Positions 59,028 to 64,000 of a stretch of DNA of 64,000 bases are shown one piece after another. Position 1 is the first letter of the stretch; every line of letters begins with the position of its first letter. Both the position numbers and the translations under genes were made by a program. The stretch is from Actinomadura atramentaria DSM 43919 (GTDB lineage Bacteria > Actinomycetota > Actinomycetes > Streptosporangiales > Streptosporangiaceae), in the NCBI RefSeq assembly GCF_000381885.1, contig NZ_KB907210.1:186001-250000 (forward strand), read 5' to 3'. Under the pieces are notes generated by a model. That model worked only from the letters and a program-made list of their open reading frames with translations. It was not told the DNA's origin and did not search any database.

Positions 59028-59675
59028 GTGAACCGCGAGGAGTTGTCGGCGCGAATGTCGGGAGCGTCCCCCGACCACGGTTTACTGCGCGGATGGGCGC
59101 GCGGGCTCCTGCTCCGGGCGGCGGACGGCGAGCCGGTCCCGGCGGTGCATCATCCGCTGGGCTTCGTCTGCCTACCGGTGGAGCGGGACGGCGGCGCGGG
59201 CGTGTGCCTGCACGTGTGGTCGTCGCGGCTGCCGGGCGCGGTGCCGACGACGTCCTCGATCCACTGCCACAGTTGGGACCTTGTCAGCTACGTGCTGTTC
59301 GGCGAGGTCGGGAACCGGCTGCCGGAGGTGGCCGCGCCGGAGGGGCGGCCGACGCACCGGCTGTTCCAGGTGGTGAGCGGGCCGGGCGGCGACGAGCTGC
59401 TGCCGACGGACCGGACCGTCCGGCACGGCGCGGGCTCGGCGGAGCGGTTCGGGGCGGGCGCGGTGTACCGGCTGCCCGCGGGGATGTTCCACGAGAGCGT
59501 GGTGGGCGGCGCGGGCGACGCGGCGACGATCGCGCTCGGCGCGGAGCGGCCGGGCCTGCCGAACCTGTCGCTGGGACCGCTGGGCGGCGCGGCGCACCGG
59601 GTGGCGCGGCGGCCGTGCGGGGGCGAGGCGCTGCGGACGGTCGCGCGCGGCGCGCTGGCGGGAATGGGCGGCTGA
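59028..59675 (+). CDS. Cupin-like protein of unknown function
   Basis: 215 residues, GTG with GGAGG upstream. A central double-stranded beta-helix appears: SSIHCHSWDLVSYVLFGEVGNRL (His-x-His and Glu as in cupin motif 1) and YRLPAGMFHESVVGG (motif 2 His), the arrangement of metal-binding cupins such as cysteine dioxygenase relatives. Substrate unknown. It lies 38 bases after the membrane-anchored gene and is probably cotranscribed; a TAGAGT at 58986 may also start it separately. Convergent with the permease gene, 9 bases between stops. Confidence 0.7.
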   Translation: MNREELSARMSGASPDHGLLRGWARGLLLRAADGEPVPAVHHPLGFVCLPVERDGGAGVCLHVWSSRLPGAVPTTSSIHCHSWDLVSYVLFGEVGNRLPEVAAPEGRPTHRLFQVVSGPGGDELLPTDRTVRHGAGSAERFGAGAVYRLPAGMFHESVVGGAGDAATIALGAERPGLPNLSLGPLGGAAHRVARRPCGGEALRTVARGALAGMGG

Positions 59676-59684
59676 CCCGCGCGT

Positions 59685-60935
59685 TCAGGTCGCGAGCAGC
59701 ACCGCGACGGCGGCGCCGGTGCCCGTGACGGCGAGGGTCGTCCCGGCGATCAGGAAGCGGCGCATCGGCACCCGCACGTCCCAGCGGCGGCACCACTCGA
59801 ACCACAGCAGTGTGGCCAGCGACCCCCACGGCGTGATAACGGGCCCGACGTTCGTGCCGATCAGCAGGGACAGCAGTTGGTCGTGGTTGGCGGCGGGGAC
59901 GGCGGCCTCGCCGGCGACGTAGGCGGGCAGGTTGTTGAGGACGTTGGAGAGCCCCGCCCCGGAGAACGCGGCGCGCAGCGCCCCGGCCGGGCCGTCGTCG
60001 CCGCCGACGAGCGCGGCCATCGCGTCGTCGAGGCCGAACCGCTCCAGCGTGGGGACGACGAGGAACAGCCCCGTCACGAACACCAGGAGCTGCCAGGGAA
60101 TCAGAGCGAGCCGTAGCGCGGACCGGTTCCGGACGGCGAACGCGGCGACCGCGACGAGCGCGGCGACGGCGGCGGCGACGCCGAGCTGGAAGCCGGTATG
60201 AACGCCCGCGACGATCGCGCCGATGAACATCAGGCACGCGGCGGCGGTCGAGCCGAACAGGACGCGGTCGCCGACCGGCGCGGGCGGCGGCGGGACGTAC
60301 CGGTCGTCGCCGCGCGCGCCGCGCCGCCAGAAGAACACCCACAACAGCGCCGTGGTCAGGACGAGGACGGCGAGCTGCGGCGCCCACATCCGCGCGGCGA
60401 AGGCGGGCGTCTCCAGCGCGACGCGGTCGGCGGCGAGCAGGTTCGTCAGGTTGGACACCGGCAGCAGCAGGCTCGCAGTGTTGGCGAGCCACACCGTCGT
60501 CATGGCGAGCGGGAGCGCCGCGATCCCGGCGCGCGCGGCGAGCGCCAGCATGACGGGGGTGAGCAGCACGGCGGTGGTGTCGAGGTTGAGGAACGCCGTC
60601 GTGAACCCCGCGAACGCGATGCACAGCAGGAACAGCGCCGGATACCGGCCGCGCCCGGCGCGCGCCATCGCGCCCGCGATGACGTCGAAGACCCCGGCCT
60701 CCTTGGTCAGCTCGGCCAGCACGATGACGCTGAACAGGAACAGCAGGATCGGCGCGATCCGGTCGAGGCTGGCGCGCGCGTCGGCGGCGGGCAGCAGGCC
60801 GGTCGCGACGCAGGCCAGTCCCGCGAGCAGGACGCCGATCCGGACCAGGTCGAGGACGCCGAGCCGGGCGGCGGTCCAGGCGACCGGCCGCCGGACGAGG
60901 CGCGGGAGGGCTTCGCGGAGGGCCACGCGCGCCAT
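59685..60935 (-). CDS. SLC13/ArsB-type (ion transporter superfamily) permease
   Basis: 416 residues and about 11 transmembrane helices over the whole length. Features of the IT superfamily include FTTAFLNLDTTAVLLTPV in the first half and LSNVLNNLPAYVAGEAA in the second, which are the two re-entrant loop regions. ArsB-like arsenite/anion exporters and citrate/dicarboxylate carriers share this fold; no arsenic genes are nearby, so the substrate is open. ATG start at 60935. Divergent from the TIR-NACHT gene with a 68-base gap. Confidence 0.85.
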   Translation of the reverse strand: MARVALREALPRLVRRPVAWTAARLGVLDLVRIGVLLAGLACVATGLLPAADARASLDRIAPILLFLFSVIVLAELTKEAGVFDVIAGAMARAGRGRYPALFLLCIAFAGFTTAFLNLDTTAVLLTPVMLALAARAGIAALPLAMTTVWLANTASLLLPVSNLTNLLAADRVALETPAFAARMWAPQLAVLVLTTALLWVFFWRRGARGDDRYVPPPPAPVGDRVLFGSTAAACLMFIGAIVAGVHTGFQLGVAAAVAALVAVAAFAVRNRSALRLALIPWQLLVFVTGLFLVVPTLERFGLDDAMAALVGGDDGPAGALRAAFSGAGLSNVLNNLPAYVAGEAAVPAANHDQLLSLLIGTNVGPVITPWGSLATLLWFEWCRRWDVRVPMRRFLIAGTTLAVTGTGAAVAVLLAT

Positions 60936-61003
60936 GATCCCACGACGGGCCGGAGCGCCGCCGGGGCCTGCGCGACGGCCCTCGCGCGCGGAATACTGGC
61001 GGC

Positions 61004-64000
61004 ATGAGTCCCCCCGGTGACAGCCTCGGCCAGGACCGCCACACCGACTTCTTCATCAGCTACTCCCCCGCCGACGAGCGCTGGGCGGCGTGGATCGCCT
61101 GGCAGCTCGAAACGGCCGGGCACCGGACGATGATGCAGGCGTGGGACTTCGTGCCCGGCACGAACTTCATCGACTTCATGGACCGGGGCCTGTCGGAGGC
61201 CAAGGTCGTCATCGCGGTGCTGTCGCGCAACTACCTGCGGTCCCGGTACGGCCGGTGGGAGTGGATGACGGCGCTGCGCGCCGACCCCGACGACCCGGCC
61301 CGTAAACTCATCACGGTCCGCATCGAGGACTGCCCGATCGACGGGCTGCTGTCCACGATCACCTACGTGGACCTGGTGGGCGTGGACGATCCGGCGCGGG
61401 CGCGGGCGCTGCTCATGCGGCGGATCGAGGAGGCGCTGGCCGGGCACGCGCGGCCGTTCGAGGGCCCGGGTTTCCCCGGCGGCCCGGTCCCGGCCGCGCC
61501 GCCGCCCCCGCAGGACGCGCCCGCGCCGCGCATCGTGCGGTCGCCGACGGGCCTCGCGGAGGCCGAGACGGGCACCGGATCGCCGGTCGGCGCGGCGGGC
61601 GGCCGTCCGCCGATCACCGGGGAGCGCGCGGTGCGCCGCATCCCGGTACGCGCCCCGCACTTCCCCGCCGCCGAGGACAACGCGCCCGGCCCGCGCGAGC
61701 GGCTGAGCGTCCTGCACGTGCCGGGGCCCCGGTTCGGCCGCACGTTCGGCGGTCCGGGCGACCCTGCGACGGCGACGGATCTGCAGGACCGGATCTGGAG
61801 CGACGTCACGCGCCTCGCCGACCAGGGCGTACCGCGTCCGGAACTGATCGTCGTCACCGGGAACCTCACCCATTCGGGGAGCCGCCGCGAGTTCACCGAA
61901 GCGCTGTCGTTCCTGACGAGCCTGCGGGCGCTGCTCGGGCTGGAGGCGCACCGGGTCGCGATCGTGCCGGGCGAGCACGACGTCACCCGCGCGGCGAGCC
62001 AGGCGTACTTCTCCAGTTGCGAGGCCGACGACATCGAGCCGCAGCCGCCGTACTGGCCGAAGTGGCGGCACTTCGCGGGCCTGTTCACCGAGTTCTACCA
62101 GGGCCTGGACGAGCTGATCTTCGACAGCGCGCAGCCGTGGACGCTGTTCCCCGTCCCCGACCTGAAGGTCGTCGTGGCGGGCCTGAACTCCACGCTCGCC
62201 CAGACCCACCGCGAGGAGGACCGCTACGGCCACGTCGGCCGCGCGCAGGCCGCCTGGTTCACCGAGCGGCTGCGCCGCTTCGAGGCCGAGGGGTGGCTGC
62301 GGATCGGCGCGGTCGCGCACTCGCCCGCCGCCGGGGAGCCGGCCGCGGTCCGCGACGCCGGCGACCTGGACGCCGTCCTCGGCCGCCATCTGAACCTGCT
62401 GCTGCAGGACGCGACGGCCGAGTTCGGGGCGGTCCCCGAGCTGCGGTCGGGCGCGCCCGCGGTGCCGTCGCCGGGCACGGGCCGCCACCAGGTCGTCGTC
62501 GTGGACCGGACGGGCCTGCGCCGTTGGGTGCCGTCCGCCGAGCCGCCCGGCCCGACCGTCATCGACCGGGTCTGGGCGGACGCGGGCGGCGCGTTCCCCG
62601 CGCCCCGCGAGGCCGAACCGGCGCGGGCGCTCCCGACCGGCGAGCCCGCCCCCGAGCCCGACCCGGAGAACCGCGAACTGCCCGGCCCGGACCCGACCGC
62701 GCGGCTGCTGGACCGCATCTCCGAGGCGTGCGAGACGCGGTTCGAGCGCGCGACGATCCGCCGCGTGGACGCCGACCCGCCGCACCTGCTGCTCACCCAC
62801 CTGGAGTCGGGGTTCGTCCGGCAGTACCGGATCGGCGCGCACGTCGGCCCGCTCACCGAGGACGACGTGGACGCGTTCGTCCGCCACGTCCACGCCGACG
62901 GCGCCGACCACGGCTCCGAGCTGGTCTACCTCGGCCCGCCGCCGCCCCGCTCGATGCGCGACGACGCGCTGCGGCGCGGCATCCGGCTGCGCAGCTTCAC
63001 CGAGTTCCAGGGCCTGCTGGACCTGTCGGAGTACGTGGCGGGCCAGACCGCGCGGCTCACCACCGGCGGGGTGTACCCGCCGTCGCTGTACGTCCCGCAG
63101 CGGTTCCGCGAGCTGGACCGGCCCGGCGGCGCGCCGGACGCGGTCGGCGCCGACGTCGTCGGGGAGATGCTGCGGCTGCTGTCGGCCGACCACGGCCGGT
63201 TCCTGCTGCTGCTCGGCGACTTCGGGCGCGGTAAGACGTTCGCGCTGCGGGAGCTGGCCCGCCGCATCCCCGCCGAGCTGCCGCACGTCGTCCCGATCCT
63301 CATCGAGCTGCGCGCCCTGGACAAGGCGCAGTCGGTGGACGCGCTGGTCGCCGCGCACCTGGCGAGCCAGGGCGAGGAGCTGATCGACCTCAAGGCGTTC
63401 CACTACATGCTGCGGCAGGGCCGCATCGCGCTGCTGTTCGACGGGTTCGACGAGCTGGTGACCCGCGTCTCCTACGACCGGGCCGCCGACCACCTGGACA
63501 CGCTGCTGCGCGCCGCGACCGACAACGCCAAGATCATCGTCGCGGGCCGCACGCAGCACTTCAAGTCGCAGGCGCAGGTCCTCACCGCCCTCGGCGAGCG
63601 GGTCGGGGTGCTGCCGCACCGCCGCGTCCTCGGCCTGGAGGACTTCTCGCCCGCGCAGGTCCGCGCGTACCTCGTCAACCGGTACGCCGACGAGCAGGTC
63701 GCCGACGAACGGCTGCGGCTGCTACAGGGCATCGAGGAACTGCTCGGCCTGACCGCGAACCCGCGCATGCTGAGCTTCATCGCCGACCTCCCCGAGGACC
63801 GGCTGCGCGCCGTCGCGCAGGCCCGGCACACCGTCAGCCCCGCCGACCTGTACCGCGAGATCCTCACGACGTGGCTGCGCTACGAGGCGTCGCGGGTGCG
63901 CCCGGCGGGCGGCGCGCCCGGCCTGGACATCGACGACATGTGGCGCGCGGTGACGACGCTGGCCATCCGGCTGTGGGAGAACAACGAGCAGTTCCTGCGG
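61004..64000 (+). CDS. TIR - degenerate metallophosphoesterase - NACHT STAND protein (3' end beyond window)
   Basis: Open for 999 codons to the window edge, no stop. TIR domain about 14-140: TDFFISYSPADERWAAWIAWQ, MQAWDFVPGTNFIDFMDRGL, SRNYLRSRYGRWEWMTAL (Glu in WEW is at the NADase position of bacterial TIRs). A Pro/Ala linker follows (150-232). About 235-440 has the fold pattern of a calcineurin-like phosphoesterase but altered metal motifs: VLHVPGPRFG for LHLSDLHFG (236-245), TGNLTHSG for TGDLT (285-292), PGEHD for GNHD (323-326), and LLLQDATA for the late GHTH. About 565-690 is an unassigned alpha/beta region. NACHT: Walker A GDFGRGKT (738-745), Walker B LLFDGFDEL (Asp813, Asp816-Glu817), sensor IIVAGRTQHF. 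Probable STAND-type immune or signalling ATPase. Missing C-terminus probably holds the sensor repeats. Confidence 0.85.
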   Translation, partial: MSPPGDSLGQDRHTDFFISYSPADERWAAWIAWQLETAGHRTMMQAWDFVPGTNFIDFMDRGLSEAKVVIAVLSRNYLRSRYGRWEWMTALRADPDDPARKLITVRIEDCPIDGLLSTITYVDLVGVDDPARARALLMRRIEEALAGHARPFEGPGFPGGPVPAAPPPPQDAPAPRIVRSPTGLAEAETGTGSPVGAAGGRPPITGERAVRRIPVRAPHFPAAEDNAPGPRERLSVLHVPGPRFGRTFGGPGDPATATDLQDRIWSDVTRLADQGVPRPELIVVTGNLTHSGSRREFTEALSFLTSLRALLGLEAHRVAIVPGEHDVTRAASQAYFSSCEADDIEPQPPYWPKWRHFAGLFTEFYQGLDELIFDSAQPWTLFPVPDLKVVVAGLNSTLAQTHREEDRYGHVGRAQAAWFTERLRRFEAEGWLRIGAVAHSPAAGEPAAVRDAGDLDAVLGRHLNLLLQDATAEFGAVPELRSGAPAVPSPGTGRHQVVVVDRTGLRRWVPSAEPPGPTVIDRVWADAGGAFPAPREAEPARALPTGEPAPEPDPENRELPGPDPTARLLDRISEACETRFERATIRRVDADPPHLLLTHLESGFVRQYRIGAHVGPLTEDDVDAFVRHVHADGADHGSELVYLGPPPPRSMRDDALRRGIRLRSFTEFQGLLDLSEYVAGQTARLTTGGVYPPSLYVPQRFRELDRPGGAPDAVGADVVGEMLRLLSADHGRFLLLLGDFGRGKTFALRELARRIPAELPHVVPILIELRALDKAQSVDALVAAHLASQGEELIDLKAFHYMLRQGRIALLFDGFDELVTRVSYDRAADHLDTLLRAATDNAKIIVAGRTQHFKSQAQVLTALGERVGVLPHRRVLGLEDFSPAQVRAYLVNRYADEQVADERLRLLQGIEELLGLTANPRMLSFIADLPEDRLRAVAQARHTVSPADLYREILTTWLRYEASRVRPAGGAPGLDIDDMWRAVTTLAIRLWENNEQFLR

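Noticed and set aside
59685..60935. Arsenite efflux gene arsB
   Set aside because: Fold agrees, but no arsR, arsC or acr3 is nearby and the related families have other substrates, so no gene symbol was given.

Overview
The window is very GC-rich, compact and bidirectionally coding. It has many 4-base GTGA stop/start overlaps, frequent GTG starts, leaderless TANNNT promoters, a GTP-type PEP carboxykinase, a DUF3073 protein and a ParA-ScpA-ScpB-RluB-AroH-TyrA-Cmk-Der block. Together these point to a free-living, sporulating-type actinomycete. A Thermomonosporaceae/Streptosporangiales member (Actinomadura-like) is my inference, not something the sequence proves. No rRNA, tRNA, CRISPR array, insertion sequence or phage gene was seen.

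Layout. 1-2300: two CNNM/CBS membrane proteins, then a small helix-turn-helix protein and an orphan Clp N-domain protein behind a leaderless promoter covered by two matching palindromes. 2324-9598: DExH helicase (DUF3516), 6-phosphogluconate dehydrogenase, and a beta-phosphoglucomutase/GH65 phosphorylase pair. 9755-12850: SoxR with an unusual Cys-rich tail, SulP anion transporter, DUF3073, and a divergent ArsR-type regulator. 12860-17296: a Clp/Hsp100 ATPase lacking both Walker B glutamates, then pckG with DasR-like and Crp-like sites upstream. 17474-20534: molybdate uptake modCBA plus an HTH-TOBE regulator. 20720-22913: a carboxylesterase and two small membrane proteins. 23056-33973: core block (der, cmk, tyrA, aroH, rluB, scpB, scpA, parA, xerD, NUDIX hydrolase, pyrG), nearly all on the minus strand.

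34169-46947: a coiled-coil protein with internal repeats, proline iminopeptidase closed by a 52-base hairpin, then the osmoprotection cluster: ectABCD (ectoine and hydroxyectoine synthesis) directly followed by ehuBCDA (uptake of the same solutes). A thiolase-like/DUF35 pair and a nitronate monooxygenase-like enzyme come next. 46951-57854: SGNH esterase, GNAT enzyme, a histidine kinase/response regulator/membrane protein unit, a methyltransferase, a 21-unit minisatellite, uvrB and an orphan histidine kinase.

57970-64000 looks accessory: a two-helix membrane-anchored protein of unknown family, a cupin-like protein, an ion permease and, running off the right edge, a large TIR - pseudo-metallophosphoesterase - NACHT protein. 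The last is the best candidate in the window for an undescribed defence or signalling system: its NACHT motor and TIR fold look intact while every metal-binding motif of the phosphoesterase-like domain is altered.
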